Part shown: positions 1 through 7,249 of the stretch, in pieces
Layout: each line of letters opens with the position of its first letter
How positions within the stretch are numbered: position 1 is the first letter of the stretch
Source of the DNA: an uncultured Acidobacteriota bacterium
GTDB lineage: Bacteria; Acidobacteriota; Thermoanaerobaculia; UBA5066
NCBI GenBank assembly: GCA_903845115.1
Contig: CAIMWE010000132.1
Location: forward strand, 1-34,031
DNA: 34,031 nt
Direction of reading: 5' to 3'
Program-made: the position numbers and the translations under genes
Notes under the pieces: model-generated
Database searches by the model: none
What the model was told of the DNA's origin: nothing
Seen by the model: the letters and a program-made list of their open reading frames with translations, nothing else

Positions 1-1457
1 CGGAGCGACTGGACGAGCATCTCCTTCGTCGCCAGGTCGAGGTGGTTGGTGGGCTCGTCCAGCACCAGGAAGTTCGGCGGGTCGAACAGCATCCGCGCCA
101 GGACCAGCCGCGTCTTCTCTCCGCCCGACAGGAACCGGATCGGCTTCTCCACCTCGTCCCCGGAGAACTGGAACGCGCCGAGGAGGTTCCGGAGGGCCCC
201 CACGCTTTCGAGGGGAAAGTCCTTCTGCGTCTGCTCCCAGACCGTCAGCTCCGGGTCGAGGAGGTCAAGGGCCTGCTGCGCGAAGTAGCCCAGCTTCAGG
301 CTCGCCCCCAGCTTCACGGTCCCGGCGTCCGGGGCGAGGACCCCGGCCACCATCTTCAGGAGCGTCGTCTTCCCCGCCCCGTTCTTCCCCATCACGCACC
401 ACCGCTCGCCGCGGCGGATCAGGAAGTCGAAGCCGTCGTAGATCGTCTTCTTCCCGTAGCGCTTCGTCACCCCCGAGAGGGCCGCCACGTCGTCCCCCGA
501 GCGCGCCGCCCGCCGGAAGTCGAACGCGACCGCCTTGCGCCGCTTCGGCAGCTCGATCGCCTCGATCTTCTCCAGCTTCTTCACCCGGCTCTGCACCTGG
601 GCCGCCTTCGCGGCGTGCGTCGAGAAGCGCTCGATGAACCGCTGCTCCTTCGCGAACATCGCCTGCTGCCGGGACCAGGCGGCTTCCCGCTGGGTCTCGC
701 GGAGGGCCCGCTCGCGCTCGTAGAAGTCGTAGTTCCCCGCGTACGTCACCAGCTCGCCGCCGTCCACCTCGACGATCTCCGTCACCACCCGGTTCATGAA
801 GTCCCGGTCGTGGCAGGTCATCAGGAGCGTCCCCTGGTAGCCCCTCAGGAACCCCTCCAGCCAGAGGATCGACTCGATGTCGAGGTGGTTCGTCGGCTCG
901 TCCATCAGCAGGACGTCGGGCCGTCCCAGCAGGACCTTCGCCATGGAGACGCGCATCTTCCAGCCGCCCGAGAGCGCCCCGACGTCCCCGTCGATCGCCT
1001 CGCCCTCGAAGCCGAGCCCCTCGAGGACCTCCCGGGCCCGCGCCTCCAGCTCGTACCCCCCGCGCTGCTGGTACTCGTGCTGCACCTCGCCGAACCGCTC
1101 CAGGATCGTCTCCATCTCGTCCATCCGTTCCGGGTCCGAGAGGGCGTGCTCGAGGGCCGCCAGCTCGTGGTGGAGGTCCCCGAGGCGGCCGCTCCCCGCG
1201 ATCGCCTCCTCCAGGACCGTCCGCCCCGACATCGTGTCGACCTCCTGCTTGAAGTACCCGATGGAGAGCTTCTTCGGCACGGCCACGTCGCCGTCGTCCG
1301 CGTGCTCGTCCCCGACGATCATCCGGAAGAGGGTGGTCTTCCCCGAGCCGTTCGGGCCGACGAGCCCCGCCCGGTCGCCCGGGTTGAGCTGGAACGAGGC
1401 GTCGACGAAGAGGACCTGCCGGCCGTACTGCTTGGTGACACGGTTGAACGAGATCAT
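1..1457 (-). CDS. ABC-F family ATPase (partial, C-terminus outside window)
   Basis: Soluble ABC-F protein with two ATP-binding cassettes and no membrane segments. Such proteins act on the ribosome as translation factors or antibiotic-protection factors. Reading from the ATG at 1457, the first cassette has Walker A GPNGSGKTT near residue 35, signature LSGGWKMRVSMAK, and Walker B LLMDEPTNHLD. A charged linker follows (FAKEQRFIERF, then KKLEKIEAIELPKRRKA). The second cassette has GKNGAGKTT, LSGGEKTRLVLARM and LVLDEPTNHLD. About 485 codons are present before the window edge, so only the extreme C-terminus is missing. No Shine-Dalgarno is obvious before the ATG. The N-terminus and linker resemble the YbiT/Uup side of the family, but I cannot fix the subfamily. 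It shares no operon with the TA module that follows it upstream. Confidence 0.93.
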   Translation of the reverse strand, partial: MISFNRVTKQYGRQVLFVDASFQLNPGDRAGLVGPNGSGKTTLFRMIVGDEHADDGDVAVPKKLSIGYFKQEVDTMSGRTVLEEAIAGSGRLGDLHHELAALEHALSDPERMDEMETILERFGEVQHEYQQRGGYELEARAREVLEGLGFEGEAIDGDVGALSGGWKMRVSMAKVLLGRPDVLLMDEPTNHLDIESILWLEGFLRGYQGTLLMTCHDRDFMNRVVTEIVEVDGGELVTYAGNYDFYERERALRETQREAAWSRQQAMFAKEQRFIERFSTHAAKAAQVQSRVKKLEKIEAIELPKRRKAVAFDFRRAARSGDDVAALSGVTKRYGKKTIYDGFDFLIRRGERWCVMGKNGAGKTTLLKMVAGVLAPDAGTVKLGASLKLGYFAQQALDLLDPELTVWEQTQKDFPLESVGALRNLLGAFQFSGDEVEKPIRFLSGGEKTRLVLARMLFDPPNFLVLDEPTNHLDLATKEMLVQSL

Positions 1458-1589
1458 GGGCGGCGGACGATACCCGAAGAGCCGGAGGCCCGCTCGGGGC
1501 AGCTTCGAAGCGGGCAAGCTGATCCCCGGAAGTGGAAGGGATGAGTCCAGCCGCCGACGGGCGGCCCGAGGGCCTGGGCTCCACCGGCC

Positions 1590-2009
1590 CTACGAACCGG
1601 AGAACGGGTTCTCGACCCGCAGCGTCCCGAAGCGCCGACCCTCCTGGAGATCCTCCGTCAGGAGCCTTCCGCAGCCCCCCTGGAGAGCCGCCTCGACGAT
1701 CAACGCATCCCACAGCGAGAGGCGGTCTCCCCGGGAGCGGGCGATCCCCGAGAGGACGAGCGGACCGTCGACGGAGACGACCTCGAGCTCCGCCAGCTCG
1801 CGGGCGGCGGCCTCGGCGTCCCGCTCGGACATCGGGTGCCCGAGCTTCCGCGTCACCGTGACGTAGAACTCCTGCAGGACCTGGGTGCTGACGGCGGCAG
1901 AGCTCCCCTCGGCCTCCAGCACGGCGCAGGCTCGCCGCTGCTTTTCGGGCGAGTCCTGGTCGAACAGGTAGACGAGGACGTTCGTGTCCAGGAACGCTCT
2001 ACCGCTCAT
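1590..2009 (-). CDS. PIN-domain toxin (VapC-like)
   Basis: 139-residue PIN-domain protein, a Mg-dependent RNase toxin of a type II TA pair. The acidic residues expected for the active site are visible: D8 in FLDTNVLVYLFD, an E near residue 46 (TQVLQEFYVT), D in SLWDALIVEAA and D in LLTEDLQEG. It starts at ATG 2009, 11 nt inside the end of the antitoxin gene, so the pair is translationally coupled. The length is normal for the family. RNA target unknown. Confidence 0.88.
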   Translation of the reverse strand: MSGRAFLDTNVLVYLFDQDSPEKQRRACAVLEAEGSSAAVSTQVLQEFYVTVTRKLGHPMSERDAEAAARELAELEVVSVDGPLVLSGIARSRGDRLSLWDALIVEAALQGGCGRLLTEDLQEGRRFGTLRVENPFSGS

Positions 2010-2229
2010 GGAGCTCGTCCCGGGTCCAGGTCCGGCCGCCGCGGCCGCTGCGCGCCTTCCCGGAGCGCTCGACGAGCGATTCGATGGCCCGCGACCGCTT
2101 GTCCACCCCTCCGAGCCACGAGACGAGCTGCTCCCGCAGGACGGAGTTGACGCTCGTGCCGAGCTGGGCCGCCTTCACGCGCGCCCGCCGCAGCAGGGTG
2201 CCGTCCACGACGATCGTCAGGTTGGCCAT
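1999..2229 (-). CDS. Ribbon-helix-helix antitoxin
   Basis: 76-residue DNA-binding antitoxin paired with the PIN toxin. The N-terminus (MANLTIVVDGTLLRRARVKA, then GTSVNSVLREQLVSWL) fits the beta-helix-helix fold of CopG/Arc-type repressors, followed by a basic tail that should bind the toxin. I chose the ATG at 2229 because GGAGG sits 9 nt before it. The in-frame GTG at 2238 directly abuts that GGAGG and is a poorer start. The gene overlaps the toxin start by 11 nt. It probably represses its own operon through the inverted repeat at 2247-2273. Confidence 0.8.
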   Translation of the reverse strand: MANLTIVVDGTLLRRARVKAAQLGTSVNSVLREQLVSWLGGVDKRSRAIESLVERSGKARSGRGGRTWTRDELHER

Positions 2230-2246
2230 GGTCCGCACCCTCCATC

Positions 2247-2273
2247 CGTGCTACACGGGTTCAGCGTAGCACG
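2247..2273 (-). promoter_or_regulatory. Candidate operator of the RHH/PIN operon
   Basis: Perfect 8-bp inverted repeat CGTGCTAC (2247-2254) and GTAGCACG (2266-2273) with an 11-nt spacer, 18 nt before the antitoxin ATG. CACGGGTTC is also repeated directly here. A weak -10-like TACGCT on the minus strand overlaps the repeat. The position and symmetry fit autoregulation by the RHH antitoxin (inference). Confidence 0.5.
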
Positions 2274-2299
2274 GGTTCCGTCGGACCGTCGCCAGCACC

Positions 2300-2351
2300 T
2301 CACATGGCCTGGGCGAAGGTGCCGCCGTCGTCGACGGTGAAGAGGGCCACC
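2300..2351 (-). pseudogene. Remnant of a sulfate-binding protein gene 3' end
   Basis: This stretch matches the 3' end of the intact sbp gene at 14701-15753. The minus-strand translation reads VALFTVDDGGTFAQAM then stop. The intact protein reads [11 protein letters not shown], a 15-residue segment ending in THFD, then [12 protein letters not shown]. By eye, 45 of 48 bases agree once a 45-nt deletion is allowed. The deletion lies between two CGTCGA repeats of the intact gene. Nothing upstream or downstream of this piece looks like sbp. Confidence 0.65.
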
Positions 2352-2370
2352 CGTCGAGCCGCTCGACCGG

Positions 2371-2400
2371 TTGACATGAAAGAACGATGAAACTATCGTT
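2371..2400 (+). promoter_or_regulatory. Promoter and operator of FitAB-like operon
   Basis: A -35 box TTGACA (2371-2376) and a -10 box TATCGT (2394-2399) are 17 bp apart. A perfect inverted repeat AACGAT (2383-2388) / ATCGTT (2395-2400) covers the spacer and -10, where a bound repressor would block RNA polymerase. The predicted transcription start falls at about 2406, the A of the antitoxin ATG, so the mRNA would be leaderless. TTGACATG recurs at 2401-2408. Confidence 0.72.
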
Positions 2401-2405
2401 TTGAC

Positions 2406-2639
2406 ATGTCGATGACGATGGTCCAGATCAGGAACGTCCCGGCCGAGGTCCACCGCCAGCTCAAGGCGCGGGCGGCAGTCGAAGGGCTCACGATGTCCGA
2501 CTACGTCCTGCGCGAGGTCCGAAAGGCCCTGGAGCGCCCGACAAGGGCGGAGCTCCTCGCCCGACTCGGGGCCAGCCCGGTGCGGCGCCTCCGGCGTTCC
2601 GCCGCCGACGTGATCAGGGCTGAGCGCGAGGCCCGTTGA
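2406..2639 (+). CDS. FitA-like antitoxin (RHH)
   Basis: 77-residue antitoxin with an N-terminal ribbon-helix-helix: VQIRNVPAEVHRQLKARAAV then GLTMSDYVLREVRKAL. This is close to the FitA/VapB pattern of strand, helix, turn, helix. The C-terminal part is basic and would wrap the toxin. No Shine-Dalgarno precedes ATG 2406, which sits at the predicted transcription start. In-frame ATGs at 2412 and 2418 are possible alternatives. It ends in a TTGA overlap with the toxin gene. Confidence 0.82.
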   Translation: MSMTMVQIRNVPAEVHRQLKARAAVEGLTMSDYVLREVRKALERPTRAELLARLGASPVRRLRRSAADVIRAEREAR

Positions 2640-3031
2640 TCGTCCTGGACGCGTCGGCCCTCGTCGAGCTCCTGCTCGGGACCGAACGCGGCCGGTCGAT
2701 CGCCGCGCGGATCGCGGACCCCGGGCTGGGCCTCCATGTCCCTCACCTGGCCGACGTCGAGGTCACCCACGCCCTGCGGCGCTTCGTGAGGGACGGAGAG
2801 CTTGACGCGACCACCGGGGCGTCTGCGCTTCACGACCTCCGGGCGCTCGATCTGGAACGCCATCCCCACGAACCGCTTCTCGACCGCGTCTGGGCCCTCC
2901 GCGACCGGCTGACGGCCTACGACGCGGTCTACGTCGCGCTGGCCGAAGCGCTCGACACGGTGCTCCTCACCTGCGACGCTCGGCTCGCCCGCGCCCCCGG
3001 CCTGGGAAAGCGCGTCGAGCTGGTCCGGTAG
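2636..3031 (+). CDS. FitB/VapC-like PIN toxin
   Basis: 131-residue PIN-domain RNase toxin. Acidic residues are in place: D5 in IVLDASALVELLLG, E in HLADVEVTHALRR, D in LTAYDAVYVALAE and D in LLTCDARLA. The start is TTG at 2636, whose last two bases form the TGA stop of the antitoxin (TTGA overlap). This gives tight coupling and the canonical N-terminus (M)IVLDASALVE. Confidence 0.87.
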   Translation: MIVLDASALVELLLGTERGRSIAARIADPGLGLHVPHLADVEVTHALRRFVRDGELDATTGASALHDLRALDLERHPHEPLLDRVWALRDRLTAYDAVYVALAEALDTVLLTCDARLARAPGLGKRVELVR

Positions 3032-3114
3032 CCTGACCGCCGAGCCCGGCCTGGCAGGCATCCCCCCGGTTCACCTCGAATCCGTCCCGCGTCGTTTCCG
3101 CCCGGAGGGAGCCC

Positions 3115-3144
3115 GAGGGAAACCGGGCCGTCCCGGGTTCCCTC
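3115..3144. terminator. Strong hairpin between convergent genes
   Basis: 13-bp stem with one mismatch, GAGGGAAACCGGG (3115-3127) and CCCGGGTTCCCTC (3132-3144), with a 4-nt loop. It lies 9 nt past the cysteine desulfurase stop codon and about 85 nt past the convergent PIN toxin gene. There is no U-tract. It is a likely end for the encapsulin operon and perhaps for both directions. Confidence 0.6.
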
Positions 3145-3152
3145 GGTTCACT

Positions 3153-4985
3153 TCAACCCGCCAGGTGCTTCCGGTCCGCCTGCATCCGGAGCAGCGCCGC
3201 GACCAGCGCGTCCACGTCCTCGCAGGAGTTGTAGAGCGCCAGCGACGCCCGCACCGTGCTCTCCAGCCCGAAGCGCCGGAGGATTGGCTGCGCGCAATGG
3301 TGGCCGGCCCGGACCGCGATCCCCTCGCGGTCGAGCGCCGTCCCGACATCCTCCGAGCGGACGCCGTCCAGGACGAACGAGAGGACCCCGGCCTTCTCCC
3401 GGGCGGTCCCGATCAGCTTCAGCCCCGGGACGCTCCGGAGCCCCTGCGTGGCGTAGGCCAGCAACCCGTGCTCGTAGTGCGTGATCGCCTCGAGCCCGAC
3501 GCTGTCCACGTAGTCGAGCGCCGCCCCGAGGCCGACCGCGTCGGCGATGTTCCCGGTCCCCGCCTCGAAGCGGGCGGGCGGCTCCTGGTAGACCGTCCGC
3601 TCGAAGGTGACGTCGGCGATCATGTTGCCGCCCCCCTGCCACGGGGGCATCGCCTCCAGGACCTCCGGCCTCCCGTAGACGGCCCCGATCCCGGTCGGCC
3701 CGAAGACCTTGTGGCCCGAGAAGACGAAGAAGTCGCAGCCCAGCTCCTGCACGTTCACCCGCAGGTGCGAGACCGACTGGGCCCCGTCCACGAGAGCCCT
3801 CGCTCCGTGCCGGTGCGCCATCGAGACCATGTCGCGTGCGGGCGTGATCGTCCCGAGGGCGTTGGACACCTGCGTCAGCGAAACGAGCCTCGTCCTGGGG
3901 CCGAGCAGCTTCTCGTACTCCTCCAGGATCACCTGGCCGCTGTCGTCCACGGGCGCCACGCGGAGCCGCGCCCCCTTCTCGGAGCAGAGCTGCTGCCACG
4001 GGACGATGTTGGCGTGGTGCTCCAGCCAGGTGACGACGATCTCGTCCCCCGCCCCGACGTTCCTCCGCCCCCACGCCTGGGCGACCAGGTTGATCCCCTC
4101 CGTCGTCCCGCGCACGAAGACGATCTCGCGCGGAGACGACGCCCCGAGGAAGCGCCGGACCTTCTCGCGGGACGCCTCGTAGGCGTCGGTGGCGCGGGCC
4201 GCCAGCGTGTGCGCGGCCCGATGGATGTTGGAGTTCTCGTGCTCGTAGAACGACGAGAGACGGTCGATCACCGCCCTCGGCTTCTGCGTGGTGGCGGCGT
4301 TGTCGAGCCAGACGAGGCGCCGCCCGTGGACCTGCTCGTTCAGGATCGGGAAGTCCCGCCGGACGGCCCGCGGGTCGAACGGACGCGCCGCGAATCCGAG
4401 GTCCGGGACACGCTCGTGCTGGAAGCCGAGGACGTCGGCACCGAGGCCGGGCCGTTCGGACCGCACCGGCGAGGAATCCCCCTTCGCCGTGCCCGCCCTC
4501 GCCTCGTCGACGAAATAGAAGAGCTCGCCCGGAATGGCCGGAGCCCTCTCCGGGACCAAGGGCAGGATCGAATGGACGCCGCCGATCGTGAAGGGGAGGG
4601 AGCGGAGGTCGTCCTCCGTCGGAACGGCGACCGGCGAACGGGGAACGACGGGGACGGCTGGCGCCTGAACTCCGAGCGGCGACTCCGGGGGCCTCCCGGG
4701 GGCCGCCGTCGAAGCCACCAGGACGGGTGGATCGAACGCCCCGGCGGGAGCGGTTCCGGGCACGGCCAGCGCCGGTCCGGCCGCTGGCGCCGGCTGCGCC
4801 AAGGCCACGGGGGCAGCCGTGGTCCACGGGCCCGCCCCGAAGAATTCGTTAGCGAGCCTGGCGATCAGGGCCGGGTCCGGGGCAGAGGCCATCCGGGCTG
4901 CCGCCGCCTCCCAGAAATCGGTCGCCCGGCCGCCCGTCACCGGGGCCGCGGGATCCGGAGCGCTCCCCGGCTCACGCGTACTCAT
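3153..4985 (-). CDS. Cysteine desulfurase with N-terminal encapsulin-cargo extension
   Basis: 610-residue PLP enzyme of the SufS/CsdA type, which converts cysteine to alanine and an enzyme-bound persulfide. The catalytic part starts near residue 203 (FDPRAVRRDFPILNEQVHG). It holds LDNAATTQKP, the PLP lysine K426 in SGHKVFGPTG, and the catalytic C564 in RAGHHCAQPILRRFG. Ordinary SufS is about 410 residues. The extra 200 residues are Pro/Ala-rich and probably disordered, broken by conserved-looking patches: DPALIARLANEFFG (37-50), DLRSLPFTIGGVHSILPLVP (126-145) and GELFYFVDEA (153-162). Such N-terminal domains load cysteine desulfurases into family 2A encapsulins (established for the family). 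The gene overlaps the encapsulin gene by 14 nt. No sufBCDU genes are nearby, so the sulfur acceptor is unknown. Confidence 0.93.
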   Translation of the reverse strand: MSTREPGSAPDPAAPVTGGRATDFWEAAAARMASAPDPALIARLANEFFGAGPWTTAAPVALAQPAPAAGPALAVPGTAPAGAFDPPVLVASTAAPGRPPESPLGVQAPAVPVVPRSPVAVPTEDDLRSLPFTIGGVHSILPLVPERAPAIPGELFYFVDEARAGTAKGDSSPVRSERPGLGADVLGFQHERVPDLGFAARPFDPRAVRRDFPILNEQVHGRRLVWLDNAATTQKPRAVIDRLSSFYEHENSNIHRAAHTLAARATDAYEASREKVRRFLGASSPREIVFVRGTTEGINLVAQAWGRRNVGAGDEIVVTWLEHHANIVPWQQLCSEKGARLRVAPVDDSGQVILEEYEKLLGPRTRLVSLTQVSNALGTITPARDMVSMAHRHGARALVDGAQSVSHLRVNVQELGCDFFVFSGHKVFGPTGIGAVYGRPEVLEAMPPWQGGGNMIADVTFERTVYQEPPARFEAGTGNIADAVGLGAALDYVDSVGLEAITHYEHGLLAYATQGLRSVPGLKLIGTAREKAGVLSFVLDGVRSEDVGTALDREGIAVRAGHHCAQPILRRFGLESTVRASLALYNSCEDVDALVAALLRMQADRKHLAG

Positions 4986-5919
4986 GGTAGTGGCCGACCT
5001 CGACGTCCTCGAGCGCGCCGATGGCGTCCTCCGTCAGGATGGCGGCCGAGCAGTAGAGCGAGATCAGGTACGACGCGATCGCCTTGTGGTTGATCCCCAT
5101 GAACCGGACCGAGAGGCTCGGCGTCACCTCGCCCGGGATTCCGGGCTGGAAGAGGCCGACCACGCCCTGCTTCTTCTCGCCGGTCCGGAGGAGGAGGATG
5201 CTCGTCTTGCCGCTCTTCTCTCCGGGCTTTCCGGCGACGTGAACCTTGTCGCACGGGACGAGCGGAAGGCCGCGCCACGTGAGGAACTGCGACCCGAAGA
5301 GCGCCGCCGTCGGGGGCGGAACGCCGCGACGCGTGCACTCGCGGCCGAACGCCGCGATCGCCCGGGGGTGCGCCAGGAAGAACGCCGGCTCCTTCCAGAC
5401 CTTCGAGATCAGCTCGTCCATGTCGTCCGGCGTCGGCGGGCCCTTGCGCGTCTTCAGCCTCATCGAGGGGGCGACGTGCCTGAGGAGCCCGTACTCCGCG
5501 TTGTTGACCAGCTCCTCCTCCTGCTTCTCCTTCACCTTCTCGATGATCAGCCGGAGCTGCTCGCGGATCTGGTCCATCGGGTGGGCGTAGAGGTCCGAGA
5601 CCCGGGTCTGGACGTCGAGGACGGTGGTCACCGCGTTCAGCGTGTATTCCCGCGGCTTCTCCTCGTAGTCCACGAACGTCTCCGGCAGGTCCTTCCCGTC
5701 CCGGGGGCTGCACTCCACATCCCCGCCGGCGATCTCGACCTTCGTCTCCTTCACCCGGTTGACGCGGTACGTCCCCGCCTCCACCGGGACCCAGGGAAGG
5801 AACGAGACGAGCCAGCGCGGCGTGATGCCGTCCCACTGGGGCGGGGTCTTCGTCGTGTTCGCCAGCTGCCGGGCAGCCTGTTCGCTCAGCGTGTGCCTGA
5901 CCTTCGTTTCTTCAGCCAT
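4972..5919 (-). CDS. Family 2A encapsulin shell protein
   Basis: 315-residue HK97-fold shell protein that self-assembles into a protein nanocompartment. The sequence has the SrpI-like N-terminus (QAARQLANTTKTPPQWDGIT, then PRWLVSFLPWVPVEAGTYRVN). It also has the E-loop/P-domain segment rich in Lys and Glu (IIEKVKEKQEEELVNNAEYG), FFLAHPRAIAAFGRECTRRG and the C-terminal YLISLYCSAAILTEDAIGAL then GHYHEY. It has no cyclic-nucleotide-binding insertion, which separates family 2A from 2B. The start at ATG 5919 follows GGAGGAGAG. The last 14 nt overlap the desulfurase gene, matching the known shell-cargo pairing. Reported roles for this family are sulfur-related (starvation response, sulfur storage). 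The role here is inferred from context. Confidence 0.94.
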   Translation of the reverse strand: MAEETKVRHTLSEQAARQLANTTKTPPQWDGITPRWLVSFLPWVPVEAGTYRVNRVKETKVEIAGGDVECSPRDGKDLPETFVDYEEKPREYTLNAVTTVLDVQTRVSDLYAHPMDQIREQLRLIIEKVKEKQEEELVNNAEYGLLRHVAPSMRLKTRKGPPTPDDMDELISKVWKEPAFFLAHPRAIAAFGRECTRRGVPPPTAALFGSQFLTWRGLPLVPCDKVHVAGKPGEKSGKTSILLLRTGEKKQGVVGLFQPGIPGEVTPSLSVRFMGINHKAIASYLISLYCSAAILTEDAIGALEDVEVGHYHEYA

Positions 5920-6017
5920 GAGCTCTCTCCTCCGCTTTCACATCATAGTCGCCGGGCCGGTCGATGGATGGCTTTCGCGTTGATTTGCTAACCTTCCATC
6001 GGTGCCCAATAAATACC

Positions 6018-6035
6018 TGACAACGACCGTTATCA
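6018..6035. promoter_or_regulatory. Palindrome upstream of the encapsulin operon
   Basis: TGACAACGACCGTTATCA is an 18-bp near-perfect palindrome with one mismatched pair per arm. It lies about 100 nt upstream of the encapsulin start, in the AT-richest part of a 166-nt gene-free stretch. On the minus strand it reads TGATAAC near its start, like the AT-rich sites upstream of the Cys-leader promoters (8956-8976, 33834-33853). A shared sulfur regulator is possible but not shown. No convincing -35/-10 pair was identified. Confidence 0.4.
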
Positions 6036-6085
6036 TCTCCGTTTTCAACGAGATTTGGTACTTTCCGGGCATTCGCAACCGGGAG

Positions 6086-7249
6086 TCAACCCGAGAGCGC
6101 CGACTCCAGGTCCGCAATCAAATCGTCCAATGACTCGATTCCGACCGAGAGGCGGACGAGGCCCCCCTCGATGCCGAGCTTCCGCCTCACCTCGGCCGGC
6201 ACCGAGGAGTGGGTCATGATGCCGGGGTGCTCGATGAGGCTCTCCACGCCTCCGAGGCTCTCGGCCAGGGAGAAGACGCGGCACCTCTCGAGGAATCGCC
6301 GGGCCTCGTTCTCGCCCCCCTTCAGGACGGCCGACACCATGCCGCCGAAGCCGTTCATCTGGCGCTGCGCCAGCTCGTGCTGCGGGTGGCTCGGGAGGCC
6401 CGGGTAGATGACGCGCTCGACTCTCCGGTGGCCCTCCAGCCACGACGCCACGGCCAGGGCGTTCAGACAGTGCTGCCGCATCCGGAGCTCCAGCGTCTTC
6501 AGCCCGCGGCTGACCAGGAAGCAGTCGAACGGGCTCGGCACCGAGCCGACCGCGTTCTGGAGGAACCGGAGCCTCTCGGCGAGGGCGTCGTCGCCCGCCA
6601 CGACCACGCCGCTGATGACGTCCGAGTGACCGTTGAGGTACTTCGTCGCCGAGTGGAGGACGAGGGAGAAACCGCGCGCGAGAGGCTCCTGGACCCACGG
6701 CGAGGCGAACGTGTTGTCGGCCACCGCCAGGATCCCCCGCTCGCGCGCCACCTCGCCGACCATCGAGAGGTCGACCAGCTTCAGGAGCGGGTTGCTCGGC
6801 GTCTCCACCCAGATCATCCGCGTGTCGGGCCGGAGCGCCGCCTCGAGGTCGGCCCGGCTCGTCATCGGGGAATAGGTGAAGTCGAGGTTCGCCGAGCGGC
6901 GGCGCACCTTCTCGAAGAGCCGCTGCGTCCCGCCGTAGAGGTCGTCGAGGGCGACGACGTGCGACCCGGCGTCCAGGAGCTCCAGGACCGTGGCGATCGC
7001 GGCCATGCCGGACGAGAACGCGAAGCCCGCGCGCCCCCCTTCGAGCGAGGCGACGCACTCTTCGAGAGCGTAGCGCGTCGGGTTGTGCGACCGGCCGTAG
7101 TCGAGCCCCTTGTGGACCCCGGGGCTCTCCTGCACGTACGTCGCCGTCGCGAAGATCGGCGTGATCACCGCGCCGGTGGCCGGGTCCGGAGGCTGCCCCG
7201 CGTGGATAGCCCGGGTCGCGAAGCCGGCTTTCCTTTCGGCGTCGCTCAT
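6086..7249 (-). CDS. Cystathionine gamma-lyase (Cys/Met PLP family)
   Basis: 387-residue PLP enzyme of the Cys/Met metabolism family. Visible motifs are YGRSHNPTRYALEE, FSSGMAAI, VETPSNPLLKLVD, DNTFASPW, and the PLP lysine in LHSATKYLNGHSDVISG. The C-terminal SLGGVESLIEHPGIMTH is typical. Sequence alone does not cleanly separate gamma-lyase from gamma-synthase. The 4-nt ATGA overlap with the CBS gene favours a lyase acting after CBS: cystathionine to cysteine, 2-oxobutyrate and ammonia. A second family member at 20529-21722 is of the plant synthase type, which also argues that this copy is the lyase. Confidence 0.87.
   Translation of the reverse strand: MSDAERKAGFATRAIHAGQPPDPATGAVITPIFATATYVQESPGVHKGLDYGRSHNPTRYALEECVASLEGGRAGFAFSSGMAAIATVLELLDAGSHVVALDDLYGGTQRLFEKVRRRSANLDFTYSPMTSRADLEAALRPDTRMIWVETPSNPLLKLVDLSMVGEVARERGILAVADNTFASPWVQEPLARGFSLVLHSATKYLNGHSDVISGVVVAGDDALAERLRFLQNAVGSVPSPFDCFLVSRGLKTLELRMRQHCLNALAVASWLEGHRRVERVIYPGLPSHPQHELAQRQMNGFGGMVSAVLKGGENEARRFLERCRVFSLAESLGGVESLIEHPGIMTHSSVPAEVRRKLGIEGGLVRLSVGIESLDDLIADLESALSG

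Noticed and set aside
42-1544. 500-codon plus-strand frame opposite the ABC-F gene
   Set aside because: The minus strand encodes both Walker motifs and signatures of ABC-F; this frame has no recognisable domain.
3165-5093. 642-codon plus-strand frame opposite the cysteine desulfurase
   Set aside because: Shadow frame; PLP lysine and catalytic cysteine motifs are all on the minus strand.
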